Made by a program: the position numbers and the translations under genes. A DNA stretch of 64,000 bases, from contig NZ_JAUSYQ010000002.1 in the NCBI RefSeq assembly GCF_030816965.1, positions 2,170,001-2,234,000 on the forward strand, given 5' to 3'. The DNA comes from Streptomyces canus (GTDB lineage Bacteria > Actinomycetota > Actinomycetes > Streptomycetales > Streptomycetaceae). The notes under the pieces are model-generated. The model saw only the letters and a program-made list of their open reading frames with translations. It was not told the DNA's origin and did no database searches. The first letter of the stretch is position 1. Every line of letters starts with the position of its first letter. Shown here one piece after another: positions 45,003 through 53,539 of the stretch.

Positions 45003-45658
45003 CAGCCGTCACGGCCATCTCGCTACGCCACGCGCGCGTGCGCTACGGCCCCCTGGAGGCCCTGCACGGCATCACCCTCACCGCCCCGGGCCCCGGCCTC
45101 ACCGTCCTGCTGGGCCGCAACGGCTCCGGCCGTACGACGACTCTGCGCGCCCTGGCCGGAACCGTGCCGCTCACCGACGGCAGCGTGGTGTGGGACGGCA
45201 CCGACGTGACCCGCGTACCGGCGTACGAGCGGGCCCGCCGCGGTCTGTGCCTGGTCCCCGAACGCCAGTCGGTGTTCGGCTCCCTCACGGTCCGCGAGAA
45301 CCTCGAACTGGCCGCCCCCACCCACGACCTGGCCCTGGACGCCTACCCCCAGCTCGCCCGCCTGCTCCCCCGCCGCGTCGGCACCCTCTCCGGCGGCGAA
45401 CAACGCATGCTCGCGCTCTCCCGAGCCCTCCTGGCACGCGCACGCGTGGTCCTCGTCGACGAACCTGCGCAAGGCATGTCCCCCACGGTCGCGGCCCGCA
45501 CGTACGAACTCCTGGCCGCGCTGGACGCGTGTGTGGTGGTGGCCGAGCAACGGCTCCCACCCGCACTGCACGGCCGGACGGTGATCGTGTACGAACTGCG
45601 GCGGGGTGTGGTCGCGTTCAGCGGAGAGGCGGCGGAGCTGCGGCCGGGGCGGGGCTGA
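44999..45658 (+). CDS. LivF-like ABC ATPase with Walker A Lys-to-Arg change
   Basis: 219 residues, ATG overlapping the fusion gene stop (ATGA). It has the LivF layout: LVPERQSVFGSLTVRENLE, signature LSGGEQRMLALSRALL and Walker B VVLVDEPAQGMSP. Walker A reads GRNGSGRTT at 39-47, so the invariant lysine is Arg45. The H-loop region reads VVVAEQRLPP with no histidine. Both changes predict weak or no ATP hydrolysis. It is shorter than typical LivF (about 233-240). The stop lies in a terminator loop. Confidence 0.88.
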   Translation: MTAVTAISLRHARVRYGPLEALHGITLTAPGPGLTVLLGRNGSGRTTTLRALAGTVPLTDGSVVWDGTDVTRVPAYERARRGLCLVPERQSVFGSLTVRENLELAAPTHDLALDAYPQLARLLPRRVGTLSGGEQRMLALSRALLARARVVLVDEPAQGMSPTVAARTYELLAALDACVVVAEQRLPPALHGRTVIVYELRRGVVAFSGEAAELRPGRG

Positions 45659-45671
45659 CCGCCCCGGCCGC
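45640..45671 (+). terminator. Terminator enclosing the livF-like stop codon
   Basis: GCGGCCGGGGCGG and CCGCCCCGGCCGC form a perfect 13-bp stem with loop GGCTGA, which contains the TGA stop. Confidence 0.75.
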
Positions 45672-45708
45672 ACCCACGCGCCCAGGGGCCCGTGACAGGG
45701 GAGAGCTC

Positions 45709-45990
45709 TCAGATTTCGAGGCGCTGCCCGGGCACGATCAGGTGGGGATCGGCGCCGATGACAGCCTGGTTGGCGGCGTAGACCTTCTGCCAGGTGGTCC
45801 CGTGCCGGGCGGCGGACGCGCTGCACCTTGGTGACCACCGCGATCCGCTGCGCCTCGGTGGCCTGCCAGTTCCCATCGCTCTCGCACCGGGTGATGCGGT
45901 CCCACACTCCGCCGTCCGCCGCCGCGGAGTTGCCGACCGCGGTCGGCAGCCCGAGCGGTGCTCGTTGCAGGCCGGTTGCCCGGTGCCACA
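45709..45990 (-). pseudogene. Decayed resuscitation-promoting factor (Rpf) with LysM
   Basis: One minus-strand frame reads SAAADGGVWDRITRCESDGNWQ, the start of the Rpf transglycosylase-like domain, with the catalytic glutamate in CES. It jumps to EAQRIAVVTKVQRV, skipping the central YYGGLQF-type portion. A second frame gives TTWQKVYAANQAVIGADPHL and VPGQRLEI, a LysM terminus. An internal deletion and a frameshift are both needed, so the gene is dead. Confidence 0.65.
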
Positions 45991-46263
45991 GGTATCGGCA
46001 ACTTTTCCGCCACCCACTTCATTCGCTGATTTCCTGATTTGTCGACCAGTCACCCAGTCGACCTGTGACCCACTTAACGCAGCCAACTTCCTTGAGCTTC
46101 CAACGACTTGACACTGAGTACCCGATTCCGCACCCGAGGTGACCTTGCGCGATTGATGGTTCGATTCCGTTCGCCCTGAGGCGTGACCGCCGCCACAGAT
46201 CGCCCGTTGTCTTCTTCATGAGCCCGGGACCCACCCGGGCACCGCTTCCCGAGGGAGTCACCC

Positions 46264-47046
46264 GTGCCGCGCATGCTCGACGTCAGCGACGAGGTTCGCG
46301 CCGAGATCGGCGACGAAGAAGCCGACCGGCTGCTCGCCGGAGAGAACGCCCCCGGCAGCTACGACTGCACCTCCTGCCGCACCCAGGGCGACTCCACGCA
46401 GGAGCGCACCAGCACCGTCCTGTTCATCGGCGACGAGACCGCCGTTCTGGCCTTCGCCCACGCCGGCTGCCTGCCCTCACAGGTCGTCCAGGTCACCGAG
46501 GAACAGCTCCGGGGCGCGGTGAAGTCCATCACCGGCGACACCGTCGACCTGGACCCGGACAAGGTCGTACCCGAGCAGGCGGTGCTCGGGGTGACCAGTG
46601 GGCTGATCCTGATCGCGGGGGAGCTGCACCCGGCCCTTGTCGTGGAGCCGACCGGGCCGATCGTGCGGCCGGGCGCGACGGGGCTCGGCGACGACTTCCT
46701 GCCGCTGCTGATCGAGCAGGGGTTCATGCCTCTGACGGCGATCCAGGCGGTGCCGTCCGTTCTGCACGGGTGGTCGGTACTGCTGGCGGTGGGCCAGCTG
46801 CACGCGGTGCTCCAGCCGTCGCCCATCGGCGGGCAGCCGGTGGCCTGGTGGCAGGCGCACCAGCCGCTCCAGGTCACCGAGGCATGGCGGGCCGCCGCCA
46901 ACAAGCACCAACAGGTGCTGATGTTCGCCGCGCCGGTGGGGTCCATCGGACGGCAGCCTCGCGAGGACCTGCTGCGGGACGCACTGGAGAAGGCCGCGGC
47001 GAACGGCAAGTTGGTCGCGGCCGCGATGCCTCTCGCGGGGACGTGA
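46264..47046 (+). CDS. Conserved Streptomyces unknown with N-terminal CxxC
   Basis: 260 residues, GTG start with RBS GAGGGAG. The N-terminus has DEEADRLLAGENAPG and SYDCTSCRTQGDS, then FAHAGC; three cysteines could bind zinc. The rest is soluble alpha/beta with GVTSGLILIAGELHPALVVE. No domain recognised. An AT-richer 230-bp gap precedes it and may carry the promoter. Confidence 0.7.
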   Translation: MPRMLDVSDEVRAEIGDEEADRLLAGENAPGSYDCTSCRTQGDSTQERTSTVLFIGDETAVLAFAHAGCLPSQVVQVTEEQLRGAVKSITGDTVDLDPDKVVPEQAVLGVTSGLILIAGELHPALVVEPTGPIVRPGATGLGDDFLPLLIEQGFMPLTAIQAVPSVLHGWSVLLAVGQLHAVLQPSPIGGQPVAWWQAHQPLQVTEAWRAAANKHQQVLMFAAPVGSIGRQPREDLLRDALEKAAANGKLVAAAMPLAGT

Positions 47047-47107
47047 GGACCGGCTGAACGATCACGCCGAACCGCATCCCGGAGGTCTCGGTGTCGTTTG
47101 GACAGAC

Positions 47108-47419
47108 GTGCACCCATACGACGCTCCGCGCCGGTTCTCCGGCGGACCATCGGCCACGCCGATCTACGACGCGCTCTACTCCGAGTACGTCAAGGCCTTC
47201 CGTTCGCTGCCGGGTGACCGCAGCGGCGAGGAGGAGCTGGACTTCACCGCGTTCGAGAACATCCCGCACGCCTCGGGCTCGTACAGCGCCTACGGCGCGG
47301 GGGCGTACAGCGCCCGCCAGCAGTCTCAGTGGCAGCCGGTGGGTCGCATCGGGCAGCAGCACACCGGGATGCATCACATCCCGGCAGCGCTGCCACCCGG
47401 TCCACGCCGAGGGAACTGA
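47108..47419 (+). CDS. Conserved unknown small protein
   Basis: 103 residues, GTG start. ATPIYDALYSEYVKAFRSLPGDRSGEEELDF looks like a conserved N-terminal helix-rich motif, and the second half is Ser/Tyr/Gly/Gln-rich and probably disordered. I recall close relatives in Streptomyces but no function. It lies 61 nt after the 260-aa gene, likely co-transcribed, and is followed by a strong terminator. Confidence 0.65.
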   Translation: MHPYDAPRRFSGGPSATPIYDALYSEYVKAFRSLPGDRSGEEELDFTAFENIPHASGSYSAYGAGAYSARQQSQWQPVGRIGQQHTGMHHIPAALPPGPRRGN

Positions 47420-47420
47420 G

Positions 47421-47463
47421 ACATGAGGGAGGGCGGCCCCGGTGGGGCCGCCCTCCCTCATGT
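47421..47463. terminator. Very strong bidirectional terminator
   Basis: A perfect 20-bp stem, ACATGAGGGAGGGCGGCCCC and its complement, with loop GGT, separates the convergent unknown gene and der. Confidence 0.9.
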
Positions 47464-47468
47464 CTACG

Positions 47469-48947
47469 TCACTTCTTCTTCGCGCCGCGCTTCTCGCGCA
47501 CCCGCACCGAAATGTGGATCGGAGTGCCCTCGAAGCCGAACTCCTCACGCAGCCGGCGCTCGATGAAACGCCGGTAGCCCGCCTCGATGAACCCGGAGGC
47601 GAAGAGCACGAACCGCGGCGGCTTGGTGCCGGCCTGAGTGCCGAAGAGGATGCGCGGCTGCTTGCCGCCCCGGATCGGGTGCGGATGGGCGGCCACCAGC
47701 TCACCGAGGAAGGCGTTGAGGCGGCCGGTCGGGACACGCGTCTCCCAGCCCGCCAGAGCCGTCTCAATCGCGGGGACCAGCTTCTCCATGTGGCGGCCCG
47801 TGCGCGCCGAGACGTTGACGCGCGGCGCCCAGGCGACCTGGCCGAGCTCGGTCTCGATCTCCCGCTCCAGGTAGTAGCGGCGCTCCTCGTCGAGGGTGTC
47901 CCACTTGTTGTAGGCGAGGACGATCGCGCGGCCCGCCTCGACGGCCATGGTGACGATCCGCTGGTCCTGGACCGAGATGGACTCGGAGCCGTCGATCAGG
48001 ATGACCGCCACCTCGGCCTTCTCGACGGCGGCGGCGGTGCGCAGCGAGGCGTAGTAGTCGGCGCCCTGCTGGAGGTGGACCCTCTTGCGGATACCGGCGG
48101 TGTCGACGAACTTCCAGGTGACACCGCCGAGTTCGATCAGCTCGTCGACCGGGTCACGGGTGGTGCCGGCCACCTCGTTGACGACGACCCGCTCCTCGCC
48201 GGCGACCTTGTTCAGCAGCGAGGACTTGCCGACGTTCGGGCGGCCGATCAGGGCGATGCGGCGCGGCCCGCCGATCGCGGTGCCGAAGCTCTGCTCGGGC
48301 GCCTCCGGCAGCGCCTCCAGAACCGCGTCGAGCATGTCGCCGGTGCCCCGGCCGTGCAGCGCCGAGACGGGGTGCGGCTCGCCGAGCCCGAGGGACCAGA
48401 GGTAGGAGGCGTCGGCCTCGCCGCTCGGCCCGTCGACCTTGTTGGCACACAGCACCACGGGCTTACCGGCCTTGCGCAGCAGTCGTACGACCGCCTCGTC
48501 GGTGTCGGTCGCGCCGACCTTGGCGTCGACGACGAACACGACGGCGTCGGCGGCCTCGATCGCGTACTCGGCCTGCGCGGCCACGGAGGCGTCGATGCCG
48601 AGGACGTCCTGCTCCCAGCCGCCGGTGTCGACGACCTTGAAGCGGCGCCCCGCCCACTCGGCCTCGTAGGTGACACGGTCGCGGGTGACTCCGGGCTTGT
48701 CCTCCACGACGGCCTCGCGGCGCCCGATGATGCGGTTCACCAGAGTCGACTTGCCGACATTGGGGCGGCCGACGACCGCGAGCACGGGCAGCGGTCCGTG
48801 CCCGGCCGCCTCGATGGCACCCTCGACGTCCTCGGGGTCGAAGCCCTCTTCCGCGGCGAGCTCCATGAACTCCGCGTACTCGGCATCGCCAAGCGCTCCG
48901 TGGTCGTGCTCTTCGGAAGAGCCCTCGGAGTGGATGTGGTCGTTCAT
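47469..48947 (-). CDS. der: Ribosome-assembly GTPase Der (EngA)
   Basis: 492 residues. An acidic Streptomyces N-terminal extension of about 50 residues precedes two tandem GTPase domains. G1 motifs are GRPNVGKST near 60 and GRPNVGKSS near 235, G3 DTGGWE and DTAGIR, G4 NKVD and NKWD. A C-terminal KH-like domain ends with REKRGAKKK. It acts in 50S subunit maturation. It is the last gene of the aroH-tyrA-cmk-plsC-der run, 79 nt after plsC. Confidence 0.97.
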   Translation of the reverse strand: MNDHIHSEGSSEEHDHGALGDAEYAEFMELAAEEGFDPEDVEGAIEAAGHGPLPVLAVVGRPNVGKSTLVNRIIGRREAVVEDKPGVTRDRVTYEAEWAGRRFKVVDTGGWEQDVLGIDASVAAQAEYAIEAADAVVFVVDAKVGATDTDEAVVRLLRKAGKPVVLCANKVDGPSGEADASYLWSLGLGEPHPVSALHGRGTGDMLDAVLEALPEAPEQSFGTAIGGPRRIALIGRPNVGKSSLLNKVAGEERVVVNEVAGTTRDPVDELIELGGVTWKFVDTAGIRKRVHLQQGADYYASLRTAAAVEKAEVAVILIDGSESISVQDQRIVTMAVEAGRAIVLAYNKWDTLDEERRYYLEREIETELGQVAWAPRVNVSARTGRHMEKLVPAIETALAGWETRVPTGRLNAFLGELVAAHPHPIRGGKQPRILFGTQAGTKPPRFVLFASGFIEAGYRRFIERRLREEFGFEGTPIHISVRVREKRGAKKK

Positions 48948-49025
48948 GAAGTCCGTACCTCGTTCATCGTGGTGATCGGTGGACCCCCGGTTGTTCCGCC
49001 GGATTGATCCACTACTCAGTGTCGC

Positions 49026-49688
49026 CTAGCGCCCGGTCAGGCGCCTGGCGTTTTCCAGGTGGGCGCTGAGCTGCTTCTGGATGCGCTCGGTCGCCTCGTC
49101 GAGCGCCTTGCGCGTACGCCGTCCGCTGCCGTCGCCCGCCTCGAAGGGGTCGCCGAAGACGACGTCGACGCGGCTGCGCAGCGGAGGCAGCCCCTTTATC
49201 AACCGTCCCGGCTTCTCGGAGCTTCCCAGCACGGCGACCGGAACGACCGGTGCCCCGCTGCGCACCGCGAAGTACGCGAGCCCGGCCCGCAGGGAGGCGA
49301 AGTCGCCCTCGCCCCGGGTGCCCTCCGGGAAGATACCGAGCACCCCGCCGGCCTTGAGGACATCGAGCGCCCGGGTGATCGCCCCGCGGTCGGCCACCGA
49401 GCGGTCCACCTTGACCTGTCCGATGGCCGTCAGGAACGGGTCCAGCGGGCCGATGAACGCTTCCTTCTTGATCAGGAAGTGCGTCGGCCGGGGTGACACG
49501 CCCATGACCATCGGGCCGTCGATGATGTGGGAGTGGTTGACGGCGAGGATCGCGGGCCCGGTCGCGGGCATCCTCCAGGCGCCGAGCACACGCGGCTTCC
49601 ACAGCCCGTACATCAGCCCGACGCCGATCCGCCGCCCGACCTCGGCGCCCTTCCGCGAAGGAACCGTGCCGGAAGAGTCCGTACTCAC
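49026..49688 (-). CDS. plsC: 1-acyl-sn-glycerol-3-phosphate acyltransferase family (PlsC)
   Basis: 220 residues, GTG start (VSTDSSGTV) overlapping the cmk stop (GTGA). The acyltransferase block I is AVNHSHIIDGP (NHX4D) and block III is IFPEGTRGEGD. These define the PlsC/LPLAT fold, transferring acyl chains onto lysophosphatidate or related acceptors at the membrane. Coupling of cmk, plsC and der is common in actinobacteria. Confidence 0.9.
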   Translation of the reverse strand: MSTDSSGTVPSRKGAEVGRRIGVGLMYGLWKPRVLGAWRMPATGPAILAVNHSHIIDGPMVMGVSPRPTHFLIKKEAFIGPLDPFLTAIGQVKVDRSVADRGAITRALDVLKAGGVLGIFPEGTRGEGDFASLRAGLAYFAVRSGAPVVPVAVLGSSEKPGRLIKGLPPLRSRVDVVFGDPFEAGDGSGRRTRKALDEATERIQKQLSAHLENARRLTGR

Positions 49689-50371
49689 TTCCCCGCCCGC
49701 TTCTCCTCGACGAGGGTGACGACACACTCGATGACCTGCGCGAGGGTGAGCTCGGTGGTGTCCACCTCGACCGCGTCGTCCGCCTTGGCGAGCGGCGAGG
49801 TCTTCCGGCTGGAGTCGGCCGCGTCCCGCTTGATCAGCGCCTCACGGGTGGCGTTGACGTCGGCACCCTTGAGCTCCCCGCTACGGCGCGCGGCGCGGGC
49901 CTCGGGCGAAGCGGTGAGGAAGACCTTGAGGTCGGCGTCGGGCAGCACGGTCGTACCGATGTCCCGTCCCTCGACGACGATGCCCTTCTCGGCCGAGGTC
50001 GCCAGCGACCGCTGCAGCTCGGTGATCCGGGCCCGCACCTCGGGCACCGCGCTCACCGCGCTGACCTTGGAGGTGACTTCCTGGGTCCGGATCGGACCGG
50101 CCACATCGGTCCCGTCGACCGTGATCGTCGGGTTCTCCGGATCGGTGCCGGAGACGATCTCCGCCTTCCCCGCCACGGCGGCGATCGCGGACGGGTCGTC
50201 GATGTCGATCCCGTTGGTCACCATCCACCAGGTGATCGCCCGGTACTGGGCCCCGGTGTCCAGGTAGCTCAGACCCAGCTGCGCGGCGACAGCCTTCGAG
50301 GTGCTCGACTTGCCCGTGCCGGAGGGGCCGTCTATGGCGACAATCACGGGCTGGGCGGCGCCGTTTTCCAC
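49685..50371 (-). CDS. cmk: (d)CMP kinase
   Basis: 228 residues, GTG start (VENGAAQPVIV) with an AAAGG-type RBS. P-loop AIDGPSGTGKSSTSK, CMP-binding YLDTGAQYRAITW, and VVEGRDIGTTVLPDADLKVFLTA are the signatures of bacterial Cmk. It phosphorylates CMP/dCMP with ATP. The gene is preceded by tyrA with a 114-nt gap. Confidence 0.96.
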   Translation of the reverse strand: MENGAAQPVIVAIDGPSGTGKSSTSKAVAAQLGLSYLDTGAQYRAITWWMVTNGIDIDDPSAIAAVAGKAEIVSGTDPENPTITVDGTDVAGPIRTQEVTSKVSAVSAVPEVRARITELQRSLATSAEKGIVVEGRDIGTTVLPDADLKVFLTASPEARAARRSGELKGADVNATREALIKRDAADSSRKTSPLAKADDAVEVDTTELTLAQVIECVVTLVEEKRAGK

Positions 50372-50485
50372 GGGGGGACACCTTTCGGGTGCGGTCTGGC
50401 GAGTGGTGTGGGGACGCGACTGTGCCCCGCACAAGGTTACTGGGTGCGCGTCACTCGTCCGGACGCCGTCGTCTCGAGGCCGGCC

Positions 50486-51571
50486 CTACTGCCGAATGGC
50501 CCAGCCACGCTCCCGCAACGACGCCGCCAGTACCGGCGCCGCCGACGGCTCGACCATCAGCTGCACCAGCCCCGCCTGCTGCCCTGTCGCATGCTCGATC
50601 CGCACGTCCTCGATATTGACCCCGGCCCGCCCGGCGTCCGCGAAGATCCGGGCCAGCTGCCCCGGCTGGTCGTCGATGAGCACGGCCACGACCTCGTACA
50701 CCCGAGGAGCGGACCCGTGTTTCCCGGGCACCCGGACCTGCCCGGCGTTCCCCCGCCGCAGCATGTCCTCGATCCCGGACGTGCCCTCGAGCCGCTTCGC
50801 CTCGTCCGCGGACTGCAACGCCCGCAGCGCCCGCACCGTCTCCTCCAGGTCCCCGGCGACATCGGTGAGCAGATCGGCCACCGGTCCCGGATTCGCGGAG
50901 AGGATGTCGATCCACATCCCGGGATCCGACGCGGCGATCCGGGTCACATCCCGAATCCCCTGCCCACACAGGCGTACGGCGGCCTCCTCGGCGTGCTGGA
51001 GCCGCGCGGCGACCATGCTGGACACCAGATGCGGCATGTGCGAGACAAGCGCCACAGCACGGTCGTGGGCGTCGGCGTCCATGACCACCGGCACCGCGCG
51101 ACAGTGCGAGACCAGCTCCAGCGCGAGATTGAGCACCTCGGTGTCGGTGTCGCGGGTGGGGGTCAGCACCCAGGGCCGCCCCTCGAAGAGATCCCCGGAG
51201 GCGGCCAGCGGTCCGGACTTCTCCCGTCCGGACATCGGATGCGTACCGATGTACGAGGAGAGGTCGAGCCCCAGCCCCTCCAGCTCCCGCCGCGGCCCGC
51301 CCTTCACGCTGGCCACGTCGATGTACCCGCGAGCGACCCCGCGCCGCATCGCGTCGGCGAGCACTCCGGCCACATGCGCGGGCGGCGCGGCGACGATCGC
51401 GAGGTCGACGGGCCCCTCGGGCGCCTCGTCCGTACCCGCTCCGAGCGCGGCGGCCGTACGGGCCTGCTCGGGATCGTGGTCGGCGAGATGGACGGTGACG
51501 CCCCGCCCCGCCAGCGCCAGCGCGGCGGACGTCCCGATCAGCCCGGTCCCGACGACGAGTGCGGTCCTCAC
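50486..51571 (-). CDS. tyrA: Prephenate dehydrogenase with C-terminal ACT domain
   Basis: 361 residues, GTG start overlapping the aroH stop. NAD-binding ALVVGTGLIGTSAAL at 4-18, active-site region IGTHPMSGREKSGP, and a C-terminal ACT domain with AVLIDDQPGQLARIFADAGRAGVNIEDVRIE for feedback by tyrosine. It oxidatively decarboxylates prephenate to 4-hydroxyphenylpyruvate. Coupling to chorismate mutase makes a two-step tyrosine branch. Confidence 0.95.
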   Translation of the reverse strand: MRTALVVGTGLIGTSAALALAGRGVTVHLADHDPEQARTAAALGAGTDEAPEGPVDLAIVAAPPAHVAGVLADAMRRGVARGYIDVASVKGGPRRELEGLGLDLSSYIGTHPMSGREKSGPLAASGDLFEGRPWVLTPTRDTDTEVLNLALELVSHCRAVPVVMDADAHDRAVALVSHMPHLVSSMVAARLQHAEEAAVRLCGQGIRDVTRIAASDPGMWIDILSANPGPVADLLTDVAGDLEETVRALRALQSADEAKRLEGTSGIEDMLRRGNAGQVRVPGKHGSAPRVYEVVAVLIDDQPGQLARIFADAGRAGVNIEDVRIEHATGQQAGLVQLMVEPSAAPVLAASLRERGWAIRQ

Positions 51572-51936
51572 TGTGCGATGTCCTTGCGCAGGGCGGCCGC
51601 GGCGCCGAGGTAGACGTGCGCGATGTCGGCGCGGGGCCGGTCGGACTCTATGTGCGCGAGAACACGGACGACGCGGGGCATGGCTCCCTCGATGTCGAGT
51701 TCCTGGGCGCAGATCAGCGGTACATCGGCGAAGCCGGTGCCGAGCTTGCGGGCCGCGGCCGCGGGGAAGTCGCTGTGCAGGTCGGGCGTGGCCGTGAACC
51801 AGATGCTGATCAGGTCGTCCGCGGTCAGCTCGTTCCGCTCCATGATGGCGGTGAGCAGCGCCCCGACCTGCTCGTCCATGTGGCCGGCCTCGTCCTTTTC
51901 GAGTTGGACGGCGCCCCGGACCGCTCGTACCGCCAC
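51568..51936 (-). CDS. aroH: Chorismate mutase, AroH type
   Basis: 122 residues. VRAVRGAVQLEKDEAGHMDE at the N-terminus and MPRVVRVLAHIES with HVYLGAAAALRKD at the C-terminus are the conserved active-site segments of the trimeric monofunctional AroH fold. It converts chorismate to prephenate for the overlapping tyrA product. It is first in the aroH-tyrA-cmk-plsC-der run. Confidence 0.95.
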   Translation of the reverse strand: MAVRAVRGAVQLEKDEAGHMDEQVGALLTAIMERNELTADDLISIWFTATPDLHSDFPAAAARKLGTGFADVPLICAQELDIEGAMPRVVRVLAHIESDRPRADIAHVYLGAAAALRKDIAQ

Positions 51937-52166
51937 GGTGTTGCTCCTTGCTGATGTGCGTTCGGCTCTTGGCCGTCCAGCCTAGTCAGCCCGCGCGGGG
52001 CGGGTGCGCGGCGCCCGCACCCTGAGATGGCTTCCCGGACCGTGCCAATGTCACCCGAATGTCCCAGTTCCGCTACTTGGGGGGAAAACACACCTGTGCG
52101 CCTCTGGACTCGGGGCCCCGGGTCCGCTCTGATGGCAGGAAACCCGCCTCGGGGGAGGCCCCTTAC

Positions 52167-52829
52167 ATGAAGCGTTCCGGACCGTTGCTGACACTGTTCG
52201 CGGGATTGCTGGTCGGCCTGTTCATGCTCTCGCTCAACGCCACGACGGGAGAGAAGACCACGTCGTCGTACGTGAAGCCGTCGCCCAGCGTCAAGGCGTC
52301 ACCGAGCACCGCACCGGCACAGACGTCCGCGCTGCCCAGCCCGTCCCCGTCGCGGACCCCCGTGCCCGAGGGCGTCTACACGGGCCGTACCGACGACGAC
52401 TCCTCCGCGGTCGCGATCACCGTGCGCGACGACAAGGCGATCGCGTACGTCTGCGACGGCCACAACATCGAGTCGTGGCTGCAGGGTGACGTGAAGGACG
52501 ACGGCAGCCTGCGGTTGACCGGCAAGGGCGGCGCGAGCCTGGACGGCAAGGTGAAGGGGGCCAAGGAGATCCGCGGCACGGCCCACGTCGGCAGCGGGAG
52601 CTACGCCTTCACCATCGGGAAGGCGAAGAAGTCGTCCGGGCTCTACCGAGCGAACAGCACGGTGGCCGGCGCGAAGATCGAAGGCGGCTGGATCGTCCTT
52701 CCGGACGGCGAGCAGGTCGGCATTCTCAAGCGCGACGGCAAGCCCTCCCCGGCGCCGGGGATCGACCCGGAGACCGGTGCGGTGACGGTCGACGGACAGC
52801 AGCTCACGGCCCGTCCGGTAACCCCCTGA
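52167..52829 (+). CDS. Secreted or anchored unknown with Ser/Pro linker
   Basis: 220 residues. ATG with RBS GGGGGAGG 8 nt upstream. One N-terminal hydrophobic segment (7-22) without lipobox Cys, a Pro/Ser/Thr linker to about 70, then a beta-rich domain with VYTGRTDDDSSAVAITVRD and YVCDGHNIESWLQGD. It is presumably extracytoplasmic. No characterised family recognised. Confidence 0.7.
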   Translation: MKRSGPLLTLFAGLLVGLFMLSLNATTGEKTTSSYVKPSPSVKASPSTAPAQTSALPSPSPSRTPVPEGVYTGRTDDDSSAVAITVRDDKAIAYVCDGHNIESWLQGDVKDDGSLRLTGKGGASLDGKVKGAKEIRGTAHVGSGSYAFTIGKAKKSSGLYRANSTVAGAKIEGGWIVLPDGEQVGILKRDGKPSPAPGIDPETGAVTVDGQQLTARPVTP

Positions 52830-52833
52830 CCCA

Positions 52834-52938
52834 GGGCCCTTCTGATGGATCTCCGCGGCGTCGCGACGCCCGGCACGCACGCTCACCGCACGCACCGAAC
52901 GCCGCTCCTTCTTCCACGGAGATCCATCAGAAGGACCC
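52834..52938. repeat. Long inverted repeat (22-nt arms, 61-nt loop)
   Basis: The arm at 52834-52855 (core CCTTCTGATGGATCTCCG) pairs with 52917-52938 with one mismatch. It lies between the stop at 52829 and the start at 52958. It could be a terminator, a 5' UTR regulatory structure or a small MITE-like element. Confidence 0.7.
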
Positions 52939-52957
52939 AAACCCGAAGGAGTCGATC

Positions 52958-53539
52958 ATGACCGTCGACCCGAACGCGGCCACCCAGAGCTGGCCCTCGC
53001 CCGAACCCGAGCGCCGCCCCGGCCCGGCCCGCTACCTGACCCCCGCCCTCGTGGCCGCCGCGGTGGCGGTCGCCCTGGGCGCGTACGGCAAGGTCCACGA
53101 CCCGACGGGGACGGCCTTCAACCTCGCCGGCTTCAGCAGCACGGGCGCGGTGAAGTCGTGGCTCGCGACGGTCGCGTTCTTCTTCGCGATCGTGCAGCTC
53201 GTCTCGGCCCTGATGCTGTACGGCAAGCTGCCCGGCCCGAGCTGGTCCGCCACCCTGCACCGCTGGTCCGGCCGCGTGGCCTTCCTGGTCGCGGTGCCGG
53301 TCGCGGTGCACTGCCTGTACGCGCTGGGCTTCCAGTCGTACGAATCACGCGTTCTGTGGCACTCCGTGCTGGGTTGCTTCTTCTTCGGTGTGTTCAGTGC
53401 CAAGATGCTGCTGCTCCGCTCGGAGCGACTTCCCGGCTGGCTGCTGCCGATCGTCGGCGGGCTCGTCTTCACCGCGCTCACGATCCTCTGGCTGACCTCG
53501 GCCCTCTGGTTCTTCCGCACCTTCGGAGTCACGACATGA
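52958..53539 (+). CDS. DUF6529 family membrane protein (cytochrome b561-like)
   Basis: 193 residues, RBS AAGGAG, four to five membrane segments. Histidines in TLHRWSGRV, VPVAVHCLY and VLWHSVLGC sit at helix ends, as expected for haem b ligands in a b561-like bundle. The stop overlaps the Rieske gene start (ATGA), so the two proteins are likely an electron-transfer pair. Confidence 0.82.
   Translation: MTVDPNAATQSWPSPEPERRPGPARYLTPALVAAAVAVALGAYGKVHDPTGTAFNLAGFSSTGAVKSWLATVAFFFAIVQLVSALMLYGKLPGPSWSATLHRWSGRVAFLVAVPVAVHCLYALGFQSYESRVLWHSVLGCFFFGVFSAKMLLLRSERLPGWLLPIVGGLVFTALTILWLTSALWFFRTFGVTT

Noticed and set aside
44999..45658. Sequencing error as the cause of the missing Walker A lysine
   Set aside because: The codon is CGT within an intact frame with no indel. 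A base error cannot be excluded, but the absent H-loop histidine supports true degeneration.
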